Assembly (NCBI GenBank): GCA_021324435.1
Contig: JAJPIZ010000009.1
Location: 153,221 to 217,220 of the forward strand
Direction: 5' to 3'
Source: Anaerolineae bacterium
GTDB lineage: Bacteria; Chloroflexota; Anaerolineae; Anaerolineales; Villigracilaceae
Length of the DNA: 64,000 nt
Below, in pieces: positions 30,233 through 38,552 of the stretch; positions within the stretch are counted from its first letter, which is position 1, and each line of letters begins with the position of its first letter. Made by a program: the position numbers and the translations under genes. Under the pieces are notes generated by a model. The model was not told the origin of the DNA. It ran no database searches and saw only the letters and a program-made list of their open reading frames with translations.

Positions 30233-30290
30233 TTGACCTTGCCATTCATCTTGCATATACTTTTCACATCCATACGCGGAGGCGGTCTTC

Positions 30291-30842
30291 ATGAAATGTC
30301 CTGTCTGTAAAACCGAAACACTGGTATTGGTTGACCTGGCTGATAATCTCCCGGCCAATCAATGCACGAACTGCAGAGGAATCTGGGTCTCATCCAATCA
30401 ATATCTCGCGTGGGTCAGGCTTCAGCCCGCGCCTCTGCCTGAGAAGCCCATCACGACTCCGATTGACCCGAAATGGGATACCCACACCCTCAAGTTGTGT
30501 CCTGAAGACGGTCATATCATGGCGCGTTACAAAATTTTCCCCAACTTGAAATTCTACCTGGATCGCTGTCGGCATTGCAACGGCATCTGGTTCGACAACT
30601 ATGAGTGGGATGTGCTGGTCTCGCACAACATGCAGGATAAGGTCAATCAGTTCTTCACCAAGCCGTGGCAGGAAAAGATGCGCGCGCAGGAAGTCAGTGA
30701 ACGAATGGATAAAATCTATCTTGAGAAATTCGGGGCCGACGATTACGACAAGATCAAAGAAATTCGTTCATGGCTGAAGAGCAAGCCACAGCAGTCCATG
30801 CTGTTAGCGTATTTGCAGGCGGATGATCCATATAAAATCTAG
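30291..30842 (+). CDS. Double TFIIB-type zinc-ribbon protein
   Basis: A 183-residue protein with two zf-TFIIB-like ribbons: MKCPVCKTETL ... NQCTNCRGIWVS (residues 1-40) and LKLCPEDGHIM ... LDRCRHCNGIWFDNYEWDVL (about 67-105). The C-terminal third is a charged helical region. Such proteins are widespread and of unknown function, probably nucleic-acid or protein binding. It is convergent with the NDH-2 gene, with a shared terminator. Confidence 0.85.
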   Translation: MKCPVCKTETLVLVDLADNLPANQCTNCRGIWVSSNQYLAWVRLQPAPLPEKPITTPIDPKWDTHTLKLCPEDGHIMARYKIFPNLKFYLDRCRHCNGIWFDNYEWDVLVSHNMQDKVNQFFTKPWQEKMRAQEVSERMDKIYLEKFGADDYDKIKEIRSWLKSKPQQSMLLAYLQADDPYKI

Positions 30843-30869
30843 TAGGTCAGATTGGCAATCTGACCTACT
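30841..30869. terminator. Bidirectional terminator between zinc-ribbon and NDH-2 genes
   Basis: A perfect stem AGTAGGTCAGATT / AATCTGACCTACT with a short loop; it includes the stop codon region of the zinc-ribbon gene and reaches the NDH-2 stop codon. Confidence 0.7.
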
Positions 30870-32115
30870 CTTTGGTTATCAATCTCACCTGCGTTTCGTA
30901 GAAAAGATAATCCCACGCCCAATTGATCAGAACCACCAATCGGTTGCGGAACCCAATCAGCCGATAAATGTGAAGCGCGACCCAGATCACCCATGCAATG
31001 AATCCGCTGAACGACAGGCCCCAGATGCGCGCCACCGCCGCGTTGCGTCCGATCGTAGCAAGCAGCCCCGGGTCTTTATAATGGAACGCTTCGGGCTTTT
31101 CACCTTTCAGAATTTTCTTTAGATTTCTGACCGCCGCGTCCGCCTGCTGTTGCGCGACCGTTGCCAGCATCGGCAAAGGCTCACCATTGCCGTTGACGAA
31201 ATAGGCCGCGTCGCCGATGACAAAGACTTCAGGATGATTCGGCAATTGCAGAGTCGGCTCGGTCACTACTCGACTTGAAGCGGCCTGCCCAACCCGGAGT
31301 TGATCTGCCAATTCAGCGGCGCGCACGCCCGCCGTCCAGATCAGGGTGCGGGTTTGAATCCGCATGCCATTGCTCAAGGTAACTTGCTCGCCGTTGTAAT
31401 CGGTCAGTTTTGCATTGAGCATGATCTCGACATTCTTTTTTCGCAAGAGATTGAAAGTGGACTTACGCAGTCCATCCGGATAACTCGGCATCACATACGG
31501 ACCGGCTTCCAGAAGAAGTACGCGCACCTCTTTCAAATCCATGTGTGGATAATCTTTGACCATCACATGCGTGATCAACTCCGCCAATGCGCCGGCAGTC
31601 TCCACGCCGGTTGGCCCACCGCCGACCACAACAAAGGTCAACAACGCGCGGCGTTTGGATTCATCTGCTTCGCGGCTGGCTTGCTCGAAGATTTCCAGCA
31701 GATGATTGCGCGTGGCGACTGCGCTCTCCACGTTCTTCAATTGGAATGCATTATGTTCCAGGGCTTGCATTCCGAAGAAATTGGTCTGCCCGCCGACCGC
31801 CAGGATCAAATAGTCGTAGGCGATGACCGAGCCATCCATTTTGACGTAGCGCGCATCGAAGTCAATGGCGCTCACTTCGCCCATTTGGAAGGTCAGGTTC
31901 TTCTGGCGGCGGAAGATGGTTCGCACGGGGTACGCAATCTGCGATGGAACCAGTCCCGCGATAGCGATCTGGTACAGCAAAGGCTGGAAGAGATGGTAAT
32001 TCTGTCGGTCAATCAACGTGATGCGAACGGGTAACTTTGCTAATTTCTGCGCGGCCTTGAGTCCGCCAAAGCCCGCGCCAACAATGACAAGGTGGGGGAG
32101 TTTCTGTGGGTTCAT
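30865..32115 (-). CDS. Type II NADH:quinone oxidoreductase-like FAD protein
   Basis: A 416-residue flavoprotein. The FAD-binding motif is VIVGAGFGGLKAAQKL (about 9-24) and the NADH-binding motif is FVVVGGGPTGVETAGALAEL (about 162-181). The NDH-2 hallmark segment LFQPLLYQIAIAGLVPSQIA (about 44-63) is present. The C-terminus (about 375-410) is amphipathic and Trp-rich, which fits peripheral membrane attachment. It transfers electrons from NADH to quinone without pumping protons, feeding the bc complex encoded at 60.9-63.7 kb. GAGGCG precedes the ATG. Confidence 0.88.
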   Translation of the reverse strand: MNPQKLPHLVIVGAGFGGLKAAQKLAKLPVRITLIDRQNYHLFQPLLYQIAIAGLVPSQIAYPVRTIFRRQKNLTFQMGEVSAIDFDARYVKMDGSVIAYDYLILAVGGQTNFFGMQALEHNAFQLKNVESAVATRNHLLEIFEQASREADESKRRALLTFVVVGGGPTGVETAGALAELITHVMVKDYPHMDLKEVRVLLLEAGPYVMPSYPDGLRKSTFNLLRKKNVEIMLNAKLTDYNGEQVTLSNGMRIQTRTLIWTAGVRAAELADQLRVGQAASSRVVTEPTLQLPNHPEVFVIGDAAYFVNGNGEPLPMLATVAQQQADAAVRNLKKILKGEKPEAFHYKDPGLLATIGRNAAVARIWGLSFSGFIAWVIWVALHIYRLIGFRNRLVVLINWAWDYLFYETQVRLITKE

Positions 32116-32237
32116 TTTCGCCTCATTGCTTCAGACGATATTATATTGTGAAATATTACACTAATATTATAACCAAAACAGTCTGAATTGTAAAGATCAC
32201 TCCAACCGTGGGAGTGCCTGAGACCCAATGAATTCAT

Positions 32238-32328
32238 GTCGTTGCGAGGGTGTCGCGAAGCATTCCCGAAGCAATCCCCGACTTTATGAGGAGATTGCTT
32301 CGTCGGGCTACGCCCTCCTCGCAACGAC
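32238..32328. repeat. Interspersed inverted repeat, GTCGTTGCGAG family
   Basis: A 91-bp palindromic copy with ends GTCGTTGCGAGGG and CCTCGCAACGAC and internal GAAGCAATCCCC/GGAGATTGCTTC, related to 20513-20590 and 57968-58029. The gap 32116-32237 holds no recognisable gene and is AT-rich, so it may contain the NDH-2 promoter. Confidence 0.85.
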
Positions 32329-32359
32329 ATTTCTCTAAAACCAGTCCCCATCAAAATAA

Positions 32360-32383
32360 AATCTCCCGCAAAAGCGGGAGATT
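32360..32383 (-). terminator. Terminator of the galE-M50 operon
   Basis: A perfect stem AATCTCCCGC / GCGGGAGATT followed on the minus strand by TTATTTTG. Confidence 0.75.
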
Positions 32384-32387
32384 GATC

Positions 32388-33041
32388 CTAAGTCCAAAAC
32401 CTGAACTGACTAAATCCAAGTGCAACCAACTTAAGCGGCACGCCTGCCGTCTGTGACAAAAAGGAAACGAGCCTCCAAAAGTTTTCGTAAACCAGCGGCA
32501 CATTCCAAAGCAGAATGAAAACCACAATCGGGAGAATCCCGCGCGTCTGCGCCACAGCCATGCGGACGCTGTTCGGCAGATAGGGTTCGATCGCGCCGAA
32601 GCCGTCGAACGGCGGAAGCGGAATCAAATTGAGGACGACCGCGGAAATTTGCAAAAAGGCGAGAAAGGCCAAACCCGGCCAGACTCCGCTCGACGTCACG
32701 GGGCCGAAGCGGAGAAGCAAGCCGAGCAAAATCACGAGCAGGAGATTCGCGGCGGGTCCGGCAAGCGAGACCGCGCTCATCCATCCGCGACTGCGAAGCC
32801 GCCATGTCTCGATGTACACTGCCCCGCCGGGCAGGCCGATCCCGCCCATCACAAGAAAGAGCAAAGGCAGAAGCAATGAATAAACCGGATGAGTGTATTT
32901 GAGTGGATTGAAAGTGAGATAGCCTTTTTCTTTTACAGTGGTATCGCCGCCAAAATATGCCACCAGCGCGTGTGAGAACTCATGCAGGCAAAGCGAGAAG
33001 ACCCATCCGACGATGACAACGATAAACGTTTCAAATTTCAT
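32388..33041 (-). CDS. Site-2-type membrane metalloprotease (M50 family)
   Basis: A 217-residue integral membrane protease with about five or six hydrophobic segments. The zinc motif HEFSH (H-E-x-x-H) is at about 20-24, and the third ligand region NLIPLPPFDGFGA is at about 152-164 (consensus N-x-x-P-x-x-x-x-D-G). It belongs to the short Rv/YwhC-like branch without PDZ domains. The substrate is unknown; anti-sigma factors are typical for the family. ATG 33041 overlaps the galE stop (ATGA). Confidence 0.88.
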   Translation of the reverse strand: MKFETFIVVIVGWVFSLCLHEFSHALVAYFGGDTTVKEKGYLTFNPLKYTHPVYSLLLPLLFLVMGGIGLPGGAVYIETWRLRSRGWMSAVSLAGPAANLLLVILLGLLLRFGPVTSSGVWPGLAFLAFLQISAVVLNLIPLPPFDGFGAIEPYLPNSVRMAVAQTRGILPIVVFILLWNVPLVYENFWRLVSFLSQTAGVPLKLVALGFSQFRFWT

Positions 33042-34015
33042 TTTGAATATCCATTGGGATGCGACTTGTGCCATTCCCACGCGCTGGCGATGATGTCCTC
33101 AAGGTTATCATGCTCCGGCTTCCAGTTCAATTCACTGCGGATTTTTTTCGACGACGCGACCAGACGGGCCGAATCGCCGGGTCTGCGCGGGGACTCGATG
33201 GCGGGGATGGCATGACCCGTGACCTTGCGCGCCATCTCGATCACCTCGCGGACCGAGTAACCGTTCCCGCTTCCGACGTTGTAAATCAATCTGTCGCTTT
33301 TTTCCAGCGCGTCGAGGGCCAGCAAATGCGCGGACACTAAATCCGCGATGTGAATGTAATCGCGGATGCAGGTTCCGTCCGGGGTTGGATAATCCGTGCC
33401 GTAAATGGTCGCGGCCTCGGCTTTGCCCAAAGCAATTTGAAGCACCCGCGGAATCAAATGTGACTCGGGCTGATGCGCTTCGCCGCGACCGGGCAGGGCG
33501 CCGCAGGCGTTGAAATATCTCAGCGCGGCAAAATGCAATCCATGAATCTGACGATACCAATCCAAAGCCTGTTCGGTCATGAGTTTGGTGTGACCGTACA
33601 CGTTGGTTGGGCCGAGTGGGGATTCCTCGGTGAGCGGTTGATCGCTCGATTGATATACTGCGGCAGTGGAAGAAAGAACAAATTTTTTCACATCGGCTTG
33701 GACGGCGATGTCCATGAGAGATAACGAATTGGCAAAGTTGTTGTTATAAAAACGCGCCGGGTATTTCATTGATTCCCCGGCTTCAATGAAGGCCGCGAAG
33801 TGCATGACCGCGTCGAACTTGCCGGTCAACAGGGTTCTCGAGAGCGTGCGGCTGTCATCCAGCGCGGCCTCGATGAAGATCGCGCCTTTCGGCACCGCCT
33901 CGCGATGACCGGTGACCAGCGAATCATAAACTGTGACCGAATGCCCAGCATTCAACAGGGCTTCCGCGGTGGCGGAGCCGATGTATCCTGCCCCGCCCGT
34001 GACGAAAATGTTCAT
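33038..34015 (-). CDS. galE: UDP-glucose 4-epimerase GalE
   Basis: A 325-residue extended SDR. The NAD-binding motif is VTGGAGYIGS (5-14) and the catalytic pair Y140-x3-K144 is in VYGHTKLMTE, with the Ser/Thr in VLSSTAAVY. It interconverts UDP-glucose and UDP-galactose, providing galactose for surface polysaccharides such as those expected from the glycosyltransferase cluster at 48.7-56 kb. The M50 protease gene follows with a 4-bp overlap. Confidence 0.93.
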   Translation of the reverse strand: MNIFVTGGAGYIGSATAEALLNAGHSVTVYDSLVTGHREAVPKGAIFIEAALDDSRTLSRTLLTGKFDAVMHFAAFIEAGESMKYPARFYNNNFANSLSLMDIAVQADVKKFVLSSTAAVYQSSDQPLTEESPLGPTNVYGHTKLMTEQALDWYRQIHGLHFAALRYFNACGALPGRGEAHQPESHLIPRVLQIALGKAEAATIYGTDYPTPDGTCIRDYIHIADLVSAHLLALDALEKSDRLIYNVGSGNGYSVREVIEMARKVTGHAIPAIESPRRPGDSARLVASSKKIRSELNWKPEHDNLEDIIASAWEWHKSHPNGYSK

Positions 34016-34132
34016 GAAGTTTTCCTCTCAGCAAAGATGACCCATCTTACAGGGGAATGGCATTCAACGTCAAGTGCGCTTTGTAGAATGAGCAGCAGTG
34101 ATATACTTTCAACAAACATTTTAGGAGGAGAT

Positions 34133-35044
34133 ATGGCCGTCAATCTAAAAAACTCAATCGTCCAATCTACATACGAAAGCATAGTCTTCCCGAAGAAAAT
34201 CCCATACTGGCTATTCTGGCCTCTTGTTGCCTTGATATGGTTTATTCTTGGAGAAACTCTTTCAAGAGGCATCGGAAATAGCCTTTTCTTTTGGGATAGA
34301 CTGATCTTCACCATCGGAGTGGCGACTGTACCTACAGTTCACATCTGGCTCTTCTATTCTTTTGAAAAAATTATGAATGAGTTATTTGGTTCAATATGGG
34401 AAAGGAATAGAAAATTTGACATATGGCTGGAAAATTCAAAAAGGCGAATTTTTACTCTCCATTCCGGGCCTGCAAAAATAATTACAGGCTTCATAGTTGT
34501 CATTGGCATAGCAACTGTCTTCTTTCTGGGCATGCCTTTTGCCGATCCGGTCTTTAACACTCTTGGCCTTCTAACTCTGATCCTATTTTTGTGCATATGC
34601 GGCCAAGCTTTATACATCGCAATTGCACTTTTATTGCATCTCAGAGAGATCGTAAACATCCCGACAAAAGTCCCCTTTTATTTAATGCCCACTAACAGCA
34701 TATCCAAACTCCAGAATTACTATTTAGTCTTGGGGTTTTCCATTTTGGCATTTTATTTTGGCTTGGTGCTGGCGATATGGCAGGGGCCGTACGGTCTCCA
34801 TCCAATGCTTGTCATATGGCTTTTCGGTCTGATATTTTACCCACTTGGCATATTGATTAATTCAACTTTCCAGATTCACAATTTGATGCGCAATATTAAA
34901 ACTGCCCAGATCAAAACAATAAATGACGAAATACAACGGGCATTGAGAAATCTAAGAGGACGCAGCAGCGCGCGAGCGGCGGCACTTCTGGAAAAACTCA
35001 TGAGTATTCAAGAGAAAGTCCAACAAATGAAGGAGTGGCTTTAG
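34133..35044 (+). CDS. Multi-span membrane protein of low GC, unknown function
   Basis: A 303-residue protein with about six hydrophobic segments (near 24-42, 52-72, 115-135, 141-165, 196-218 and 225-246) and a charged, probably coiled, C-terminal region (about 262-303, with EKLMSIQEKVQQMKEWL). AGGAGGAG precedes ATG 34133. The gene is visibly more AT-rich than its neighbours and uses many AT-ending codons, which suggests recent acquisition. No family is recognised. It is divergent from galE. Confidence 0.75.
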   Translation: MAVNLKNSIVQSTYESIVFPKKIPYWLFWPLVALIWFILGETLSRGIGNSLFFWDRLIFTIGVATVPTVHIWLFYSFEKIMNELFGSIWERNRKFDIWLENSKRRIFTLHSGPAKIITGFIVVIGIATVFFLGMPFADPVFNTLGLLTLILFLCICGQALYIAIALLLHLREIVNIPTKVPFYLMPTNSISKLQNYYLVLGFSILAFYFGLVLAIWQGPYGLHPMLVIWLFGLIFYPLGILINSTFQIHNLMRNIKTAQIKTINDEIQRALRNLRGRSSARAAALLEKLMSIQEKVQQMKEWL

Positions 35045-35066
35045 TTCGGTGAGAAGGATAGCGAGG

Positions 35067-36527
35067 TTATAAACTCGGCGCTTTCTTATGCCAATCCGTG
35101 ACCTGCTGATAGGCGTGAGCGACGCGCAGTAACAAATCTTCGCGGAAGTGCGGGCCGATCAACTGCAAGCCAACCGGCAAATTGTTTTTATCGAAACCGC
35201 AATTGACCGAAATGCCCGGCACGCCCGCCAGGTTCGCGGGCAGCGTGAACACATCTTCCAAATACATCGCAATCGGGTCGTTGATGTGCTCGCCGATCTT
35301 GAACGCCGTCTCCGGCGCGGTCGGGGCGGCAATCAGGTCCACCTCGCGGAAGGCCGCTTCAAAGTCCCGTTTGATGAGCGTGCGCACCTTCTGCGCCTGC
35401 CCGTAATACGCGTCGTAATATCCCGCCGAAAGCGCATACGTCCCGATCATAATTCGGCGCGTCACCTCCGGCCCGAACTTCGAGCCGCGCGTTTTGAAGA
35501 ACACATCCCACAGATTATCCGCGTCTACGCGCGGGCCATAGCGGATGCCGTCATAGCGCGCCAGATTGGCGGACGCCTCGGCGGGCGCGATGATGTAATA
35601 AACCGGGAGCGCATACTCGGTGTGCGGCAGGCTGATCTCGCGGATTTCCGCGCCCAAATCTTTTAATTGCTGAATGGCGGCCCGCGTCTTTTCTTCGACC
35701 TCGGGCTGGATGCCCTTAATAAAATATTCTTTCGGCACGCCGATCTTTAATCCGCGTACTGCGTCGCCATCAAATTGGATTTGAGGGACAGGTTGATCTG
35801 CTGACGTTGCATCCAATGGATCACGCCCCGCCATGATCGAAAAGATTTGCGCCACATCCTGCGCGGTGCGACCCAACGCGCCGACCGTATCCAGAGACGA
35901 ACCAAACGCCACCAGCCCATAACGCGAGACGCGGCCATAGGTTGTTTTGAGCCCGGTGATGCCACACAGCGACGCGGGCTGGCGCACCGATCCGCCCGTG
36001 TCGGTGCCGAGCGCGGCAGGAACATAACGCGCCGCCACTGCGGCCGCGCTTCCACCGGACGAACCGCCAGGCACGCGCGTCAAATCCCAGGGATTCTTCG
36101 TCACACCATAGGCGGAATGTTCTGTGGAGGATCCCATTGCAAATTCATCGGTGTTGGTTTTGCCAACGATGACTGCACCCGCGTCTCTCAATCTTTTTAC
36201 CGACGTCGCCGTGAATGGTGGAATATAACCTTCGAGAATTTTCGAGCCGCACGTACACGGCAAGCCCTCGACGGTTAGCACATCTTTGATGGCAACAGGA
36301 ATGCCCAACAATGGTTTTTGTCGCCCATCGTTTGTGGTTCGTTGTTTATCTGCATCATCTGCCTGCTTCAACGCGGATTCTTTTGCGACGTGCAAAAACG
36401 CGTGCGTCTTTACGCCGGAAGACTCGACTCTTTCCAGCGCGGCCTTGACGAGTTCGCGACTGGAGAACTCGCCTTTGTTCAGGCCATTCTGCATTTCGGT
36501 GAGGGTGAGGGAAGTGAGGTCGGTCAT
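35067..36527 (-). CDS. gatA: Aspartyl/glutamyl-tRNA(Asn/Gln) amidotransferase subunit A
   Basis: A 486-residue amidase-signature enzyme. The catalytic triad is Lys81 (VAIKDVL), cis-Ser156 (GGSSGGSAA) and nucleophile Ser180 (GTDTGGSVRQPAS). It releases ammonia from glutamine and, with GatB and GatC, converts Glu-tRNAGln or Asp-tRNAAsn to the correct amide form. gatC is directly upstream; gatB is not in the window. Confidence 0.95.
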   Translation of the reverse strand: MTDLTSLTLTEMQNGLNKGEFSSRELVKAALERVESSGVKTHAFLHVAKESALKQADDADKQRTTNDGRQKPLLGIPVAIKDVLTVEGLPCTCGSKILEGYIPPFTATSVKRLRDAGAVIVGKTNTDEFAMGSSTEHSAYGVTKNPWDLTRVPGGSSGGSAAAVAARYVPAALGTDTGGSVRQPASLCGITGLKTTYGRVSRYGLVAFGSSLDTVGALGRTAQDVAQIFSIMAGRDPLDATSADQPVPQIQFDGDAVRGLKIGVPKEYFIKGIQPEVEEKTRAAIQQLKDLGAEIREISLPHTEYALPVYYIIAPAEASANLARYDGIRYGPRVDADNLWDVFFKTRGSKFGPEVTRRIMIGTYALSAGYYDAYYGQAQKVRTLIKRDFEAAFREVDLIAAPTAPETAFKIGEHINDPIAMYLEDVFTLPANLAGVPGISVNCGFDKNNLPVGLQLIGPHFREDLLLRVAHAYQQVTDWHKKAPSL

Positions 36528-36583
36528 GTGTATTTTGCGACGATGGGCGACACCTGCACTTGCGCCAGGCTATAGACCATGGT

Positions 36584-36606
36584 CAGTCGTTTATTGTCCA
36601 TGGTCT
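36584..36606 (-). terminator. Hairpin in the gatC-gatA spacer
   Basis: A perfect stem AGACCATGG / CCATGGTCT directly after the gatC stop. It could attenuate or stabilise the mRNA; no T-run is present. Confidence 0.4.
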
Positions 36607-36607
36607 G

Positions 36608-36895
36608 TTACTCAAACACTGGCGGAATTTTGAACTGATCGTCTTCTGCTTCCGGCGCGTTCTTGAGCAATTCATCCGTTGCGAGGCCGGGACGCGGTTC
36701 GTCGGCGCGCAGAGTCATTTGAGTCAATCCGCCGCCCGCAGTCGGAGGGACATCTTTCGTATCAAGTTCGCGCAATTTGGCGATGTAATCGAGGATGGCC
36801 GAGAGCTGTTCGCGGTAGCGTTCCATTTGTTCCGCGCTCAACTCCAGCCGCGCCAATTTGGCAATGTGTTCGACTTCTTTTTGCGTCAGGGCCAT
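36608..36895 (-). CDS. gatC: Aspartyl/glutamyl-tRNA amidotransferase subunit C
   Basis: A 95-residue GatC: LTQKEVEHIAKLARLELSAE at the N-terminus and the C-terminal ADEPRPGLATDELLKNAPEA, which wraps around GatA and stabilises the complex. TATAAT on the minus strand lies six bases before the ATG and no ribosome binding site is visible, so the mRNA is probably leaderless. Confidence 0.93.
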   Translation of the reverse strand: MALTQKEVEHIAKLARLELSAEQMERYREQLSAILDYIAKLRELDTKDVPPTAGGGLTQMTLRADEPRPGLATDELLKNAPEAEDDQFKIPPVFE

Positions 36896-36901
36896 GTTGA
36901 A

Positions 36902-36907
36902 ATTATA
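36902..36907 (-). promoter_or_regulatory. -10 element of gatC, leaderless-like
   Basis: TATAAT (minus strand), then TTCAAC, then ATG at 36895. The arrangement is the same as for the MOSC gene at 6894-6906. Confidence 0.55.
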
Positions 36908-36919
36908 TCATTTGAAAAT

Positions 36920-37792
36920 TCAAGGTTGAGCCTTCCAACCATCGGTGTACCACTGAATATATTCAGTCACGTGCGCATGCCAGTAGATCTCGCTGTGATC
37001 GCCGGTGTACATGCGCCACTCATGCGGGATGTCGTAATAACTGAGCAGGCTTTCGAATTGTTGCACCGAACCCAGCTCTTTATCTTGGTCGCCCGCATCA
37101 ATCCAGATCCGCGGCCATTGATCGGAGGGAATGGCGCGAATCCACCTATCCAGATATGGAGCGTCGTCCGAAAAGATGGCGGGAGAATTCAAGCCGAGCG
37201 CGCCGAACATATTGTAATGTTGCAAGCCAAGTTCAACGGCCCAGCCGCCGCCGCGTGAGAGACCCCCGAGGGCGCGATGATCGCGCTCGGCGAGGGTGCG
37301 GTAGTTTTCGTCAATATAGGGGATGATGTCATTCATCAGCCGATAGCCAAAACCTGAACCAGCCTGCAGATTCCAGTAGCGGTCATCAGGAAAGACGATG
37401 ATAAACGGTTGCGCCGCGCCGGAGAGAATCAAATTGTCTGCCGCGACGGCCGCGCCGAGGCGGACCCATTGATCGTCGGTGTAGGTCTGTCCATGCAGAA
37501 GATAGAGGACGGGATAGCGTTCGTCTGTTTTTTGATCATAACAAGGAGGCAGGTAAATCAGAAATTGTTGGGGAGGAGTTGTCCTGTTCAGTTGACCGCT
37601 GTCCACGCGGCCAGGTTGAGTCAGACATGTCAATGGCGTGGCAGTGGGAACAGGCGTGGAAGTCGGAGTCGGCGTGGATGTGGAGGTTGGCAGAATAACT
37701 GTCGGAGTGGGAGTTACCCGATTTGACGGCGAACAGGCCGAGAGTCCGGAAAGAAGCGAGAAAAGCAGAACGATGAGTCCGAGGCGAGTCAT
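36920..37792 (-). CDS. Esterase-family lipoprotein (EstD/FGH-like)
   Basis: A 290-residue surface lipoprotein: lipobox LSAC (Cys20), a Thr/Pro/Ser linker to about 52, then an esterase D-like alpha/beta hydrolase. Marks are QQFLIYLPPCY, YPVLYLLHGQ, the nucleophile elbow GGLSRGGGWA (Ser near 196) and a C-terminal His in YTGDHSEIYW. The acid is probably in WIDAGDQD. It should hydrolyse esters outside the cell, for example acetylated polysaccharide. Confidence 0.85.
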   Translation of the reverse strand: MTRLGLIVLLFSLLSGLSACSPSNRVTPTPTVILPTSTSTPTPTSTPVPTATPLTCLTQPGRVDSGQLNRTTPPQQFLIYLPPCYDQKTDERYPVLYLLHGQTYTDDQWVRLGAAVAADNLILSGAAQPFIIVFPDDRYWNLQAGSGFGYRLMNDIIPYIDENYRTLAERDHRALGGLSRGGGWAVELGLQHYNMFGALGLNSPAIFSDDAPYLDRWIRAIPSDQWPRIWIDAGDQDKELGSVQQFESLLSYYDIPHEWRMYTGDHSEIYWHAHVTEYIQWYTDGWKAQP

Positions 37793-37845
37793 AAAAGTCC
37801 TGTGCTTGACGGGAAATAATCCTTCGCATTATACTCGTCCCGCTA

Positions 37846-37919
37846 CGGGGTGTAGCACAGCTGGCTAGCGCGCTTGCTTTGGGAGCAAGAGGTCGGCGGT
37901 TCGAATCCGCCCACCCCGA
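37846..37919 (+). tRNA. tRNA-Pro (anticodon TGG)
   Basis: A 74-nt cloverleaf: acceptor stem CGGGGTG/CACCCCG, anticodon stem CTTGC/GCAAG with loop TTTGGGA (anticodon TGG at 37880-37882), T-arm GGCGG-TTCGAAT-CCGCC and discriminator A. CCA is not encoded. A strong promoter precedes it: TTGACG at 37806-37811, an 18-bp spacer and TATACT at 37830-37835. A GIY-YIG frame begins one base after the tRNA. Confidence 0.95.
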
Positions 37920-37920
37920 C

Positions 37921-38160
37921 TTGTACTACGTTTATATTATCTACAGTCAAACCCTGCATCGATATTACGTCGGGTCAACAGAAGATCTGGAGAGACGCCT
38001 GCGACAACACAACGCAGGGAAATCAACCTTGACGCGGGCAGGCATGCCAGGGGATTTGATTCATACCGAATATTTCCCGACCCGTTCAGAAGTAATGTCG
38101 CAAGAGAGAAAGATCAAAAGCCGGGGGATGGGATGTTATCCCTCACAGATTGAAAGCTAA
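37921..38160 (+). CDS. GIY-YIG nuclease domain protein abutting tRNA-Pro
   Basis: A 79-residue single-domain GIY-YIG protein of the UPF0213/YhbQ type: LYYVYIIYSQTLHRYYVGST holds the GIY and YIG equivalents (YVYII and YYVGST), then LERRLRQHNAGKS with the catalytic Arg and His, and SQERKIKSRGMG with the Glu. The only start in position is TTG 37921, one base after the tRNA 3' end, with no ribosome binding site. Translation may begin on a transcript from the tRNA promoter, possibly after tRNA 3' cleavage. The C-terminus is slightly shorter than usual. Confidence 0.75.
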   Translation: MYYVYIIYSQTLHRYYVGSTEDLERRLRQHNAGKSTLTRAGMPGDLIHTEYFPTRSEVMSQERKIKSRGMGCYPSQIES

Positions 38161-38222
38161 CCATACAACTGCCGTTGAGAAGTTCCTCAAAGGCTTTGTG
38201 TTAAAATGGAAACGGAGGGCTC

Positions 38223-38522
38223 ATGCAGAAATTCGATGGTGTAATCGAAGCCGTCCGCTATAAAGGCGGAAAAATTGATGTGGTGCGCGTCTATGAACGA
38301 CGCGGCGCGACTTTTTCCGATCGCGTTTTGCTAGATCGCAAAGCGCTACTGGACCGCCTAAAAAAAGGCAAACGTTTTGTAACCGGCCAGCGAAAGGAAT
38401 TGTGGGCCAGCACATTTGAGATTGGAAAGCCGGTAAATTTGATCGGCGAGGATGATCGGCAGGTTGTAAGTACACAGCCTCAAGCCGAAAGCGATAACTT
38501 GGAAGGCGTTCCCGCGTTCTAG
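38223..38522 (+). CDS. Conserved small hypothetical protein
   Basis: A 99-residue protein, beta-rich and basic: KFDGVIEAVRYKGGKIDVVR, VLLDRKALLDRLKKGKRFVT and a short acidic tail. GGAGGG precedes the ATG. It starts 30 bp upstream of the tail-anchored NERD-like gene and is probably co-transcribed with it. No family is recognised. Confidence 0.7.
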   Translation: MQKFDGVIEAVRYKGGKIDVVRVYERRGATFSDRVLLDRKALLDRLKKGKRFVTGQRKELWASTFEIGKPVNLIGEDDRQVVSTQPQAESDNLEGVPAF

Positions 38523-38552
38523 CGGCTTTCTCCGAGCTGATCGGAGTCCGAA

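Noticed and set aside
31300..32034. A 244-residue plus-strand frame
   Set aside because: It is antisense to NDH-2, whose FAD and NADH motifs are intact.
33800..34132. An extension of the low-GC membrane protein to 414 residues
   Set aside because: It overlaps galE on the other strand; ATG 34133 has AGGAGGAG directly upstream.
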